In this document: piece by piece, positions 1 through 7,278 of the stretch
Layout of the letters: each line of letters opens with the position of its first letter
Numbering within the stretch: the first letter of the stretch is position 1
From: an uncultured Streptococcus sp.
Lineage (GTDB): Bacteria; Bacillota; Bacilli; Lactobacillales; Streptococcaceae
Assembly (NCBI RefSeq): GCF_938020365.1
Contig: NZ_CALIIB010000111.1
Location: 1 to 48,560, forward strand
Reading direction: 5' to 3'
Length of the DNA: 48,560 nucleotides
Notes under the pieces: generated by a model
The model's database searches: none
What the model was told of the DNA's origin: nothing
The model's input: only the letters and a program-made list of their open reading frames with translations
Translations under genes and position numbers: made by a program

Positions 1-52
1 GGACGACGAAATCGAATTCTAACGAATTACCGATTTCTGTCCCACTCTCTTT
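1..52 (+). repeat. Intergenic repeat element, partial copy A cut by the window edge
   Basis: The first 52 bases match the 3' end of the ~175-bp element seen whole at 842-1018, 12873-13048 and 37854-38030. This part holds the right arm of its terminal hairpin, GAAATCG paired with CGATTTC, and ends in CCCACTCTC. It lies in the same orientation as copies C and D. The rest of the copy is outside the window. Confidence 0.85.
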
Positions 53-145
53 TTTGTTTGTCTTTTTTACGTCACTGCTCAAGTTTAATGAATTTCAATG
101 AGACCAGAATGACCAGCTTTTATCTAAAATCTCAGGGCTGCTAAC

Positions 146-180
146 AAAAAAGAGCGGAAAATGCTTTCCGACTCTTTTTT
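146..180 (-). terminator. Intrinsic terminator of nusG
   Basis: The stem AAAAAAGAG-CGGAAA closes on TTTCCG-CTCTTTTTT around a four-base loop. It sits 13 bases past the nusG stop. The A/T flanks would let it work in both directions. Confidence 0.85.
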
Positions 181-193
181 ATGCATTCAAAAA

Positions 194-730
194 TTATAAT
201 TCAGCAATTTGGCTGAGGTTGACTTCTGCAACCGTGTCATTTCCAAACATAGAGATAATCATCTTGACCTTATTATTGTCAATTTCCGTGATTTTGCCAG
301 TATAGTTAGCAAAGGCACCGTCAATGATGCGAACTGTATCACCCACTTTGACATCCAAGTCAAACTCTTGAACTGTTTGTCCCATAGAAATCAGAATGCT
401 GCGGATTTCTTCTTCCAAGAGTGGCGTTGGTTTCGAACGGTTTCCGTGTGAACCTACAAATCCAGTTACGTTTGGTGTATTCCGCACGACAAACCAAGCT
501 TCGTCCGTCATGACCATCTCAACCAATACATAACCTGGGAAACGGTTTTCTTCGACTTCCTTGCTCTTGCCGTTTTTCTCGACTTGAACGGTCTGAGTCG
601 GAATTTCCACGCGCAGGATATTTTCCAGCATATTATAGGTCTGGGCACGTTGCAAGAGATTTTCCTTTACCTTATTTTCATAGCCTGAGTAGGTTTGCAG
701 TACAAACCAGCCTTTATCAAAACTGTCCAT
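194..730 (-). CDS. nusG: Transcription termination/antitermination factor NusG
   Basis: NusG binds RNA polymerase and modulates pausing, termination and translation coupling. The 178-aa length is normal for Firmicutes. Residues about 6-110 form the NGN domain (WFVLQTYSGYENKVKENL, FPGYVLVEM, VRNTPNVTGFVG). Residues about 125-155 form the KOW domain (VGDTVRIIDGAFANYTGKI). The start is supported by AGGAAAGG about 8 bases upstream. It follows secE and rpmG as in other streptococci, but a ~175-bp repeat separates it from secE. It also has its own -10 at 786-791 and a small hairpin plus T-run in the leader, so it may be partly uncoupled from secE. Identification is near certain. Confidence 0.98.
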   Translation of the reverse strand: MDSFDKGWFVLQTYSGYENKVKENLLQRAQTYNMLENILRVEIPTQTVQVEKNGKSKEVEENRFPGYVLVEMVMTDEAWFVVRNTPNVTGFVGSHGNRSKPTPLLEEEIRSILISMGQTVQEFDLDVKVGDTVRIIDGAFANYTGKITEIDNNKVKMIISMFGNDTVAEVNLSQIAEL

Positions 731-744
731 GTTTTGTCCTTTCC

Positions 745-766
745 TAAATAAAAAAGCCTAGGGCTT
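745..766 (-). promoter_or_regulatory. Hairpin plus T-run in the nusG leader (attenuator-like)
   Basis: On the minus strand AAGCC-CTA-GGCTT is followed by TTTTATTT, between the predicted nusG start site and the ribosome binding site. The shape is that of a small intrinsic terminator, but the stem has only five pairs, so its strength is doubtful. Attenuation of nusG is inference. Confidence 0.35.
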
Positions 767-785
767 CTGCTTGATATCTAGCCTT

Positions 786-791
786 ATTATA
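786..791 (-). promoter_or_regulatory. -10 element of a nusG promoter
   Basis: The minus strand reads TGGTATAAT, a perfect TATAAT with an extended -10 TG, about 55 bases before the nusG ATG and just downstream of repeat copy B. The -35 is poor (TTTGTA-like at about 16 bases). It would keep nusG expressed if the repeat reduces read-through from secE. Confidence 0.55.
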
Positions 792-841
792 CCATAAAAT
801 CTAAAATTACAAAGCATTTTGGTAAATATTTTACAGACAAA

Positions 842-1018
842 TGAGAGTGGGACAGAAATCGGTAATTCGTTAGAATTCGATTTCGTCGTCCCACCTCCGC
901 ACAGTTGAGTAGGGCTGTAAAAGCTGATGAAATCAGCGTAGTAGAGCCCACTCAACCACTGCGTCTTGCTCGACAATCCAAAGACAATTGAGAGGCTAGG
1001 ACTTTTGTCCCAGCCTCA
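842..1018 (-). repeat. Intergenic repeat element, copy B, between secE and nusG
   Basis: This is a full copy, inverted relative to copies C and D and nearly identical to them. The outer ends carry GTGGGACAG and CTGGGACAAAAG. It contains two strong hairpins: GTTGAGTGGGCT...AGCCCTACTCAAC with an inner GCTGAT/ATCAGC, and GTGGGAC..GAAATCG...CGATTTC.GTCCCAC. No transposase is present, so it looks like a non-autonomous, structured repeat. It begins 7 bases past the secE stop, inside an otherwise conserved operon. Confidence 0.9.
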
Positions 1019-1024
1019 TCTTTC

Positions 1025-1204
1025 TTATGAAAACATGTTGATTATGCGGAAGAGACCGCTGGCAACTACCTTATCAAAAATATAGATGACAACAGCAAAG
1101 AATGCTGTGTATTCCATGACGGAAAGGAAATCAGTCCATCTTTCTTTACGGGTAGGCCAAGTTGTATCTCGTAGCAAAACGAAAACATCTTTAATGAATT
1201 TCAC
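1025..1204 (-). CDS. secE: Preprotein translocase subunit SecE
   Basis: SecE is the small essential subunit of the SecYEG translocon in the cytoplasmic membrane. This 59-aa reading frame begins with GTG: MKFIKDVFVLLRDTTWPTRK leads into one membrane span (FFAVVIYIFDKVVASGLF). The amphipathic N-terminal part with the conserved TWPTRKE motif is diagnostic. The start is chosen by family alignment and by AGGAGATA upstream. It begins 9 bases after the rpmG stop, so the two are cotranscribed. It is short and starts with GTG, so it is easily missed by ORF calling. Confidence 0.95.
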   Translation of the reverse strand: MKFIKDVFVLLRDTTWPTRKERWTDFLSVMEYTAFFAVVIYIFDKVVASGLFRIINMFS

Positions 1205-1213
1205 AACTATCTC

Positions 1214-1366
1214 CTATCTGGTTTCTTTATGCAGTGTATATTTACTGCAGTGTTTACAATATTTATTCACTTCTAGACGCGTAGGTTTTGGAGTGCTACT
1301 AAGTTTGATTGAGTAGTTTCGTGACCCACAAACTGTACACGCTAGACTCGCTTTTTTTAATGCCAT
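1214..1366 (-). CDS. rpmG: 50S ribosomal protein L33 (zinc-binding form)
   Basis: This is a 50-aa protein of the large ribosomal subunit. It has two intact CxxC pairs (CTVCGSRNY near the N-terminus and CKHCSKYTLHKE near the C-terminus), which marks the zinc-containing paralogue. Streptococci usually also carry other L33 genes elsewhere. The ATG is preceded by GGAGG. It is the first gene of the rpmG-secE-nusG unit and lies downstream of pbp2a with its own strong promoter. Confidence 0.97.
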   Translation of the reverse strand: MALKKASLACTVCGSRNYSIKLSSTPKPTRLEVNKYCKHCSKYTLHKETR

Positions 1367-1384
1367 GACGCCTCCATTCCCCTT

Positions 1385-1413
1385 ATTATAGCAGTTTTCT
1401 ACTTCTTTGACAA
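1385..1413 (-). promoter_or_regulatory. Sigma-A promoter of rpmG-secE-nusG
   Basis: On the minus strand TTGTCA (1408-1413) and TATAAT (1385-1390) are spaced 17 bases, about 20 bases before the rpmG ATG. It lies just past the pbp2a stop. No convincing terminator separates the two genes. Confidence 0.85.
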
Positions 1414-1426
1414 GCCGTTTAGACGA

Positions 1427-3649
1427 TTAATGGAACCAGCCAGTAATGGTATCCCATAGATTTTTGGCTTTTTCAGTAATCCCAGACTCATCGATAGCTT
1501 TCTTGGCATCATCTACCAGATTTTGCGCCCGCTCTTGGACATCTTTCAGGAAGTCTTTATTTTCGCTAGTCGTATTCGTTTGACCAGTACCGTAGGTATC
1601 GACTGGGGAAATTCCATTTTCAGCATAAGCATTTTTCTCACCAGAGAAGGAAGTTCCTTCCGTATAAGGCAGGATGGTGTTGGCGACATTGCGGAAAATA
1701 GCCGAAGCTTCATTGGCACTTGTACCAGTCAGATAGTGAGTTTCATCCGTCTTAGGGAAGCCCAGCCATTGGCTGATAACTACATCTGGTGTGTAGCCGA
1801 TGACCCACTGGTCTCCTGACAAATCAGGGTTAAAGTCAGTCTCTGTCGTTCCTGTCTTTCCAGCCATTGTATAGCCATACGGAGCTGCATAGACTCCCGT
1901 TCCGTTTGAGAAAGTTCCCAGCATCATACTGGTCATCTTTTCTGTGGTTGAGCGATTGAGAACGCGGGTAGAAGTCTGCCGGTGGGTTTTGACAACCTGA
2001 CCACTAGCATTTTCTATCTTGGTGATAAGATGGGCATCATTCATAACTCCATCATTCGCAAAGACTGAATAGGCTTGGGCCATCTGAAGTGGATTGGTCG
2101 TCACGCCACTTCCCAGAGCCACACCTAGATTCTGTTCTACCTTGTCCATATTAAGCCCAAACTTTTTGCCGTATTCAAAGGCCTTGTTCACGCCTAATTC
2201 ATCCACTGTTGAAACCGCGGGGATATTGAGGGATTCAGCCAAGGCTTGATACATTGGAACTGTCGGTGAACTTTGGATATTGCCGTAGTTATTAACCTTA
2301 TAGTCACCAAAAACGGTCCGACTATTATCTAGTTCCTTATCCGTTGACCAGCCGGCTGCTATAGCTGGGCTGTAGGCTACCAAAGGCTTGATGGTCGAAC
2401 CTGGACTGCGAGCAGACTGAGTCGCATAGTTGAAAGTCCGAAAAGCAGAGCCATCAGCACTGTTGACACGGCCAACCAGGGCCCGAACACCACCCGTCTT
2501 AGGATCTAGCGCTACGCTTCCTGACTCGGCCCGCGTCCCGTCTTCAGCCAGTGGGAAGAGATCGACATTGCTATAAATAACCTGCATGCTGGCTTGGTAA
2601 TTTTGGTCCAATTCGGTGTAAATCCGATAGCCATTGTTGACGATTTCTTCTTCCGTCAGACCGTAATCATTGACCGCTTCATTGATAACCGCATCAAAAT
2701 AAGATGGGTAGCGATAGTCTTCTGACTTGCCTTCGTAGGCATCGACTAGCTGACCTCCAATACCAACTGTCGCGGCCTGATCCGCCGTTGCCTGATCAAT
2801 ATAACCTGCCGCCACCATATTTTGAAGAACGGTGTCACGACGGTTGGTCGCATTCTCAATCGAATACAAGGGATTATATAGCTCTGGTCCTTTGAGCATA
2901 CCGGCTAGAACCGCTGATTGATCCAGGCTAAGCTGACTGGCAGATACACCAAAGTATTTCTTGCTGGCATCTTCTACGCCCCAAACCCCATTTCCAAAAT
3001 AAGAATTGTTGAGGTACATGGTCAGGATTTCCTGCTTGCTGTATTTTTTGTTAATTTCTAAAGCTAGGAAAAATTCCTTAGCCTTACGCTCAATGGTCTG
3101 ATCCTGAGAAAGATAGGCATTTTTGGCCAACTGCTGCGTGATAGTCGAGCCACCACCCGAACGCCCCGCAGTCAAAATGGCCAGAAAGAAGCGACTGTAG
3201 TTAATCCCGCCATTCTTATAAAAGGAACGGTCTTCTGTCGCAATCACCGCGTTCTGTAAGTCCTGACTAATCGCGTCTAATTCGACATAAGTTCCCTTTT
3301 GCCCAGACAAGCTACCCGCTTCGTTTCCATCCTTATCATAGATCAAAGTCGTAGCTTTCAGAGCATTCTGCAAATCTTTGACATTAGTCGTCTTAGCTAC
3401 ATAAAAAAGATAGCCACCAACTACCAGACCAAAGGTCAGGCCGAGAATCAAGAATATCTTGGTCAGATGAAACCTGCGCCAAAAGCGGCGGAAGGGATGT
3501 TGAGACAGGGGCTTCTTCCGATTCTTACCAGACCGGCTATAGCTAGGTTCAGGCGTCTCGCCCTCCAGCTCCTCAGCAACCTTCTTCTCAGGCTGATCCG
3601 TTTTAAACAGATTGACTAATTTTTCAAATATATCATTTAATTTCTTCAT
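1427..3649 (-). CDS. pbp2a: Class A penicillin-binding protein 2A (glycosyltransferase/transpeptidase)
   Basis: This bifunctional peptidoglycan synthase of 740 aa polymerises lipid II and cross-links the strands outside the membrane. A cytoplasmic tail of about 62 residues is followed by one membrane anchor (about 65-86) and the GT51 domain, with catalytic ATEDRSFY at E139, GGGSTITQQL and the KxxILTMYLN motif. The transpeptidase domain has STIK (active-site S418), SLN (473-475) and KTG (598-600), all intact. The C-terminal tail is hydrophilic. Length and start agree with pneumococcal PBP2a. There is no Shine-Dalgarno at a normal distance: an extended -10 lies seven bases before the ATG, so the mRNA may be leaderless. 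The position before rpmG-secE-nusG is conserved in streptococci. Confidence 0.97.
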   Translation of the reverse strand: MKKLNDIFEKLVNLFKTDQPEKKVAEELEGETPEPSYSRSGKNRKKPLSQHPFRRFWRRFHLTKIFLILGLTFGLVVGGYLFYVAKTTNVKDLQNALKATTLIYDKDGNEAGSLSGQKGTYVELDAISQDLQNAVIATEDRSFYKNGGINYSRFFLAILTAGRSGGGSTITQQLAKNAYLSQDQTIERKAKEFFLALEINKKYSKQEILTMYLNNSYFGNGVWGVEDASKKYFGVSASQLSLDQSAVLAGMLKGPELYNPLYSIENATNRRDTVLQNMVAAGYIDQATADQAATVGIGGQLVDAYEGKSEDYRYPSYFDAVINEAVNDYGLTEEEIVNNGYRIYTELDQNYQASMQVIYSNVDLFPLAEDGTRAESGSVALDPKTGGVRALVGRVNSADGSAFRTFNYATQSARSPGSTIKPLVAYSPAIAAGWSTDKELDNSRTVFGDYKVNNYGNIQSSPTVPMYQALAESLNIPAVSTVDELGVNKAFEYGKKFGLNMDKVEQNLGVALGSGVTTNPLQMAQAYSVFANDGVMNDAHLITKIENASGQVVKTHRQTSTRVLNRSTTEKMTSMMLGTFSNGTGVYAAPYGYTMAGKTGTTETDFNPDLSGDQWVIGYTPDVVISQWLGFPKTDETHYLTGTSANEASAIFRNVANTILPYTEGTSFSGEKNAYAENGISPVDTYGTGQTNTTSENKDFLKDVQERAQNLVDDAKKAIDESGITEKAKNLWDTITGWFH

Positions 3650-3656
3650 AAAACAT

Positions 3657-3662
3657 ATTTTA
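3657..3662 (-). promoter_or_regulatory. Extended -10 promoter abutting the pbp2a start codon
   Basis: The minus strand reads TGATAAAAT, then seven bases, then the pbp2a ATG at 3649. A weak -35 TTGTGT lies 17 bases upstream. The predicted transcription start falls at or next to the ATG. Confidence 0.5.
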
Positions 3663-3788
3663 TCACCTTATCCATGCAGACACAAGGCACGACTCCGCTA
3701 CTTTCTACTCCTTTTAGCTTTCTTTAAGGAAATAGCAGATCTACTTTCCTCTTTCCAACGAAGCATTTCCAAATGGGCTAGTTTTTGC

Positions 3789-3794
3789 TACAAT
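3789..3794 (+). promoter_or_regulatory. Extended -10 promoter abutting the pseudouridine synthase start codon
   Basis: TGCTACAAT ends six bases before the ATG at 3801. TTTCCA lies 17 bases upstream as a possible -35. There is no Shine-Dalgarno sequence before the ATG, so the transcript may be leaderless. Confidence 0.5.
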
Positions 3795-3800
3795 GAAAAC

Positions 3801-4688
3801 ATGAAATTTACTATTACCATCCCCGCAAGCCTGCCTCCGATGACCGTCAAAGAACTGCTAGAAGAGCAGCTGCTCATCCCACGAAAGATTCGGCACTTTC
3901 TCCGAACCAAGAAACATGTCTTAGTCAACGGAGAATCCATCCACTGGCAGAACTTGGTCAAGCCTGGTGACAACATCCAACTGACCTTTGACAAAGAGGA
4001 TTATCCAGAAAAAGAACTCCCCGCTGGCCAGCCTCATCTGGTCGAGGAGCTCTACCAGGACGAGCATCTCATCATCGTCAACAAGCCTAACGGCATGAAA
4101 AGCCACGGCAATGAGCCGACAGAAGTCGCTCTGCTCAACCATGTGTCAAGCTATGTCGGACAGACCTGCTATGTCGTCCACCGACTGGACAAAGAAACCA
4201 GCGGCGCTATCCTGTTTGCTAAAAATCCCTTTGTCCTCCCCATTCTCAACCGCCTCTTGGAAAACAAAAAAATCGCCCGCGAATATTGGGCCCTTGCTCA
4301 AGGAAAATTTCCCAGCAAAACTATCGTCTACAAAGATAAAATCGGACGCGATCGCCATGACCGACGGAAACGCCTCGTTGATCCGAAAAAGGGACTCTAC
4401 GCTGAAACTCATGTAACCCGACTCAAGGACTTTGGAAATACGACTCTGGTCAAATGTCAATTGAAAACCGGACGGACTCATCAAATCCGCGTCCATCTCG
4501 CCCATCACGGCCATCCCATTATCGGCGACCCCCTCTACCATCCTCACCCCCAAGGTCGCCTCATGCTCCATGCCCACCGCTTGACATTGACTCATCCATT
4601 TACCCTAGAAACCATCAGCGTGGAAGCACCGTCAGAGAGTTTTGAAGCAGAAATCAAACGGCACAAAAGCAAGGCTAAAAAAGGATAG
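3801..4688 (+). CDS. RluA-family pseudouridine synthase
   Basis: This 295-aa enzyme isomerises uridine to pseudouridine in RNA, probably 23S rRNA. An S4-like RNA-binding region (about 15-65, RKIRHFLRTKKHVLVNG) precedes the catalytic domain with HRLDKETSG, whose Asp is the nucleophile. YWALAQG and the C-terminal GRTHQIRVHLAHHGHPIIGD motif follow. The reading frame stays open upstream to 3612. I chose ATG 3801 because the protein then begins like other family members and a promoter lies directly in front. RluD subfamily is likely, but the target base cannot be read from sequence. It is divergent from pbp2a, an arrangement also known in pneumococcus-like genomes. Confidence 0.9.
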   Translation: MKFTITIPASLPPMTVKELLEEQLLIPRKIRHFLRTKKHVLVNGESIHWQNLVKPGDNIQLTFDKEDYPEKELPAGQPHLVEELYQDEHLIIVNKPNGMKSHGNEPTEVALLNHVSSYVGQTCYVVHRLDKETSGAILFAKNPFVLPILNRLLENKKIAREYWALAQGKFPSKTIVYKDKIGRDRHDRRKRLVDPKKGLYAETHVTRLKDFGNTTLVKCQLKTGRTHQIRVHLAHHGHPIIGDPLYHPHPQGRLMLHAHRLTLTHPFTLETISVEAPSESFEAEIKRHKSKAKKG

Positions 4689-4769
4689 CTTGCCTGATTT
4701 CCGAGGCTCCAAGGCTAGCACTCCACATCGACAACTAGCCACAATTCTTTCAAAAAACAGATTTTCCCC

Positions 4770-4803
4770 AAAAAGACGATTTCCTACCAGAAATCGTCTT
4801 TTT
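4770..4803 (+). terminator. Bidirectional terminator after the pseudouridine synthase
   Basis: AAAAAGACGATTTC pairs with GAAATCGTCTTTTT around a six-base loop, a perfect 14-bp stem. It lies about 80 bases after the stop of the plus-strand gene and can serve either strand. Confidence 0.9.
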
Positions 4804-4975
4804 CTTCTCCTCTAGCTAGCAACATAGCACGCCAGATACAAACAAGCGCCTATTCGTTCTTTAGAGATCATCTGCCTTATGCCAAATTGCTCCCCAGTCC
4901 ATCTTTGACTACTAGCACCTCCACCTCGTTTTGAATCATCCTATCTGACCAAAGAATAATCACAAAGTCACAAGA

Positions 4976-5002
4976 AAAAGCTCAGCTAGGCCGAGCTTTT
5001 TG
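4976..5002 (-). terminator. Terminator of ackA
   Basis: On the minus strand AAAAAGCTC...GAGCTTTTT closes around a nine-base loop (GGCCTAGCT), starting directly after the ackA stop. Confidence 0.85.
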
Positions 5003-5003
5003 A

Positions 5004-6197
5004 TTATTGATTTTTAAAACGTTCTACATCACGCGCAATGACTAACTCTTCATCTGTCGGAATAACCAGAACTCTGACTTTAGCAGCTTCTGTTGAAATA
5101 TCTCCTGTAGCACCAAAGAAATTCTTCTCTGGATCGACATCGCAGCCAAACCAAGAAATTCCTTCGATAACCATGCTACGGATGGTCACAGAGTTTTCAC
5201 CGATACCAGCTGTAAAGATAATGGCATCTGCTCCATTTAAAACAGCTAAATACTGACCAATGTATTTTTGAATGCGATCCACAAAAATTTCATTTGCCAA
5301 TCGTGCCTTTTCATCACCTGCACGCATAGCTTCATGAATATCGCGCATATCACTTGATTTCTCTGAAACACCCAACAGTCCAGATTCACGGTTCAGAATT
5401 CGACTGATATCTTCTGGCGTGTTAAAATCATCTGTATGTTGCATCAAGTATGGAATAATCGCTGGGTCGATGTCACCTGTACGTGTTCCCATCATAACTC
5501 CACCAAGAGGAGTGAAGCCCATAGAAGTATCCACTGAGCGCCCCTTATCAACTGCTGTGATAGAAGCACCGTTTCCGATGTGGCAAGTGATGAGTTTCAA
5601 TTCTTCAATCGGTTTACCCAAAAGTTTCGCAGCTTCGTGGGCTACATACTCATGGCTGGTTCCATGTGCTCCGTATTTACGGACCTTATTTTCAGTGTAA
5701 TACTTGGTTGGCAATGGGTAGCGATAAGCCTTTTCTGGCATGGTTGTGTGGAAAGATGTATCAAAAACAGCCACACTGGTAATGTCTGGAAGAAGTTGCC
5801 TGAAAGCACGGATACCGTCAGCATTGGCAGGATTGTGCAAAGGAGCTAGCAGAGACAACTCTTCAATCTTTTTCAACACATCGTCAGTCACAAGAGCTGA
5901 TTCTTTGAAATACTCGCCTCCAGCTACGACACGGTGCCCAACACCTGTGATTTCATCGTAAGATTGAATAATTTCAAACCGTTTCAAATCATCTAATAAA
6001 ATTTTCACAGCTTGTGTATGGTCAGCAATATCTAAGGTTTGGCGTTCAGAACGACCATCAAATTTAACCGTAGAAATTGAGTCCTTGAGACCAATCCGCT
6101 CAATCAAACCTTTAGCCAGCACCTTTTCTTCTGGCATTGAATAAAGTTGCCATTTTACACTCGAACTTCCAGCATTGATAGAAATAGTTTTTGACAT
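5004..6197 (-). CDS. ackA: Acetate kinase
   Basis: This cytoplasmic enzyme interconverts acetyl phosphate plus ADP with acetate plus ATP, the ATP-yielding step of mixed-acid metabolism. Its 397-aa length is standard. Signatures include INAGSSSVKWQLY at the N-terminus, the GTRTGDIDP nucleotide/phosphate motif, a central GHRVVAGGE segment and TAGIGENS near the C-terminus. AGGTGAC precedes the ATG. Acetyl phosphate level can feed into response-regulator phosphorylation. A cre-like site and a TATAAT -10 lie upstream, so carbon catabolite control is likely. Gene order comG operon, methyltransferase, ackA is the streptococcal norm. Confidence 0.98.
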   Translation of the reverse strand: MSKTISINAGSSSVKWQLYSMPEEKVLAKGLIERIGLKDSISTVKFDGRSERQTLDIADHTQAVKILLDDLKRFEIIQSYDEITGVGHRVVAGGEYFKESALVTDDVLKKIEELSLLAPLHNPANADGIRAFRQLLPDITSVAVFDTSFHTTMPEKAYRYPLPTKYYTENKVRKYGAHGTSHEYVAHEAAKLLGKPIEELKLITCHIGNGASITAVDKGRSVDTSMGFTPLGGVMMGTRTGDIDPAIIPYLMQHTDDFNTPEDISRILNRESGLLGVSEKSSDMRDIHEAMRAGDEKARLANEIFVDRIQKYIGQYLAVLNGADAIIFTAGIGENSVTIRSMVIEGISWFGCDVDPEKNFFGATGDISTEAAKVRVLVIPTDEELVIARDVERFKNQ

Positions 6198-6208
6198 CTC
6201 GTCACCTC

Positions 6209-6222
6209 TTTAAGCGTTTTCA
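6209..6222 (-). promoter_or_regulatory. Probable CcpA site (cre) in the ackA leader
   Basis: The minus strand reads TGAAAACGCTTAAA, close to the cre consensus TGWAANCGNTNWCA (the final C is replaced by A). It lies just downstream of the ackA -10. That position usually gives repression by blocking initiation, whereas Bacillus ackA activation uses a cre upstream of the promoter. Confidence 0.65.
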
Positions 6223-6226
6223 AACT

Positions 6227-6232
6227 ATTATA
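6227..6232 (-). promoter_or_regulatory. -10 element of ackA
   Basis: The minus strand has TGATATAAT, with perfect TATAAT, 30 bases before the ackA ATG. GTGAAA at a spacing of about 17-18 bases is the best -35. The element overlaps the 3' end of the methyltransferase gene. Confidence 0.65.
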
Positions 6233-7198
6233 TCAAAAATTTGTTTGAATTTCACTAACTTTGACCCAGTTTTGAAAACTTTCACGAAACTTCAAGATTT
6301 CATCCTGACTTTGCAAGTCCTGCAAAGGGTAGATAAACGGCTGAATGTCTGATTCGCCTTGTTTTCTCAGGACAAATATCGTCTTAGCATTCTGTCGGCT
6401 CGCGAAAATCTTCTCTGGTAGGGAAATCATTGCCAAGAGCTGGGCACTAGAAAGCAGCCATTTTTTCAGCAGGTGACTTTGAGGGCTCGTCAGCAGATTA
6501 TTTGGTGCAAGAAAGATAGCATAGCCCCCTGGTTTCAAATATTTTAGCGACTGCTCCATCAAGAGATGATGGGCGTAAGTATGCTCGTCTGGACTGGCAA
6601 CCTCATAACGAGCCGCCACGGCATCATCTGGATAATAGCCCACTGGCAAATCGCTGACAATCAAGTCGCTTTCTTTCAGAACCTGAGGCCGCACCGCATC
6701 TCCTTGAGCAAAGTGTGCCTTGGAATTCATGACTTCGGCAATGCTGGCAGACAAATCAATCAGCAAGTCATCAATCTCTAGACCCAGATAATCCATATTT
6801 TTTTGTGTGTGGTTGAGCAGAGTCTCCGCCAAATTACCTGTCCCACTGCCGATCTCCAGCAAATCAACTCTCTCGTCTTGAGTCAACTGGTCGATCAAAA
6901 AACTCAGCAAGAAGCCGACCGAATCAGGTGTGAACTGATGATTAGCTTGGAGCGGCTCTGTCTGAGAAGCCTTCATAAAAATAAACTGATAAGCCCGACG
7001 CCACTCCTCCTTGGTCAAATGCAGGGCACGGAGTTTCTCATTATTTTTCAGAATTTCTTGTAATTCTGTATCTCCATCCAGATAAATCCCATTCTGCTCA
7101 ATCAAGGCATCGTAGAAATTGGTCCCCAGCACATTTTGGATATTTTGCACGTTTTCTAAAAGTAGATGAAAAGCTCGTTCTATTTTTTCAAATTTCAT
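6233..7198 (-). CDS. Class I SAM-dependent methyltransferase, N6-adenine type (YtxK-like)
   Basis: This 321-aa protein has an N-terminal helical region of about 90 residues, then a Rossmann methyltransferase core. Motif I is LLEIGSGTGNLAETLL (about 118-133), followed by DYLGLEIDD. The catalytic-type motif DLPVGYYP (a variant of NPPF/Y, with DLP in place of NPP) is at about 184. It resembles the methyltransferase conserved downstream of the comG operon in Firmicutes. Its substrate is not established, and I do not claim DNA methylation. A terminator separates it from comGG, so it may have its own expression plus read-through. Its stop codon overlaps the ackA -10. Confidence 0.85.
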   Translation of the reverse strand: MKFEKIERAFHLLLENVQNIQNVLGTNFYDALIEQNGIYLDGDTELQEILKNNEKLRALHLTKEEWRRAYQFIFMKASQTEPLQANHQFTPDSVGFLLSFLIDQLTQDERVDLLEIGSGTGNLAETLLNHTQKNMDYLGLEIDDLLIDLSASIAEVMNSKAHFAQGDAVRPQVLKESDLIVSDLPVGYYPDDAVAARYEVASPDEHTYAHHLLMEQSLKYLKPGGYAIFLAPNNLLTSPQSHLLKKWLLSSAQLLAMISLPEKIFASRQNAKTIFVLRKQGESDIQPFIYPLQDLQSQDEILKFRESFQNWVKVSEIQTNF

Positions 7199-7223
7199 GG
7201 CATCCTCCGTTGTCTTATGATAC

Positions 7224-7250
7224 CAAAAAGAAGCCCTCTTTCCAAGGGCT
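7224..7250 (-). terminator. Terminator of the comG operon
   Basis: The minus strand reads AGCCCT, a seven-base loop, AGGGCT and then TCTTTTT. It lies about 30 bases after comGG and before the methyltransferase. Confidence 0.8.
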
Positions 7251-7278
7251 ATCGGATTACAAATCTTTTACATTTATA

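Larger units (their letters stand above)
4689..5003. other. Intergenic region between convergent genes
   Basis: This 315-base gap holds two terminators (4770-4803 and 4976-5002). I see no coding potential or further structure between them. Confidence 0.7.

Noticed and set aside
758..976. 72-aa reading frame beginning MSSKTQWLSGLYYADF, also found at 12914 and 37802
   Set aside because: It is the translation of the ~175-bp repeat. It recurs only because the DNA recurs, has no ribosome site, and runs into unrelated sequence after the repeat.
3612..3800. N-terminal extension of the pseudouridine synthase
   Set aside because: The extension overlaps the divergent pbp2a gene and the promoter region, and the family starts at MKFTITIP-like sequence.
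4146..4595. 149-aa frame opposite the pseudouridine synthase gene
   Set aside because: It is a shadow of a well-supported gene on the other strand, with no ribosome site.
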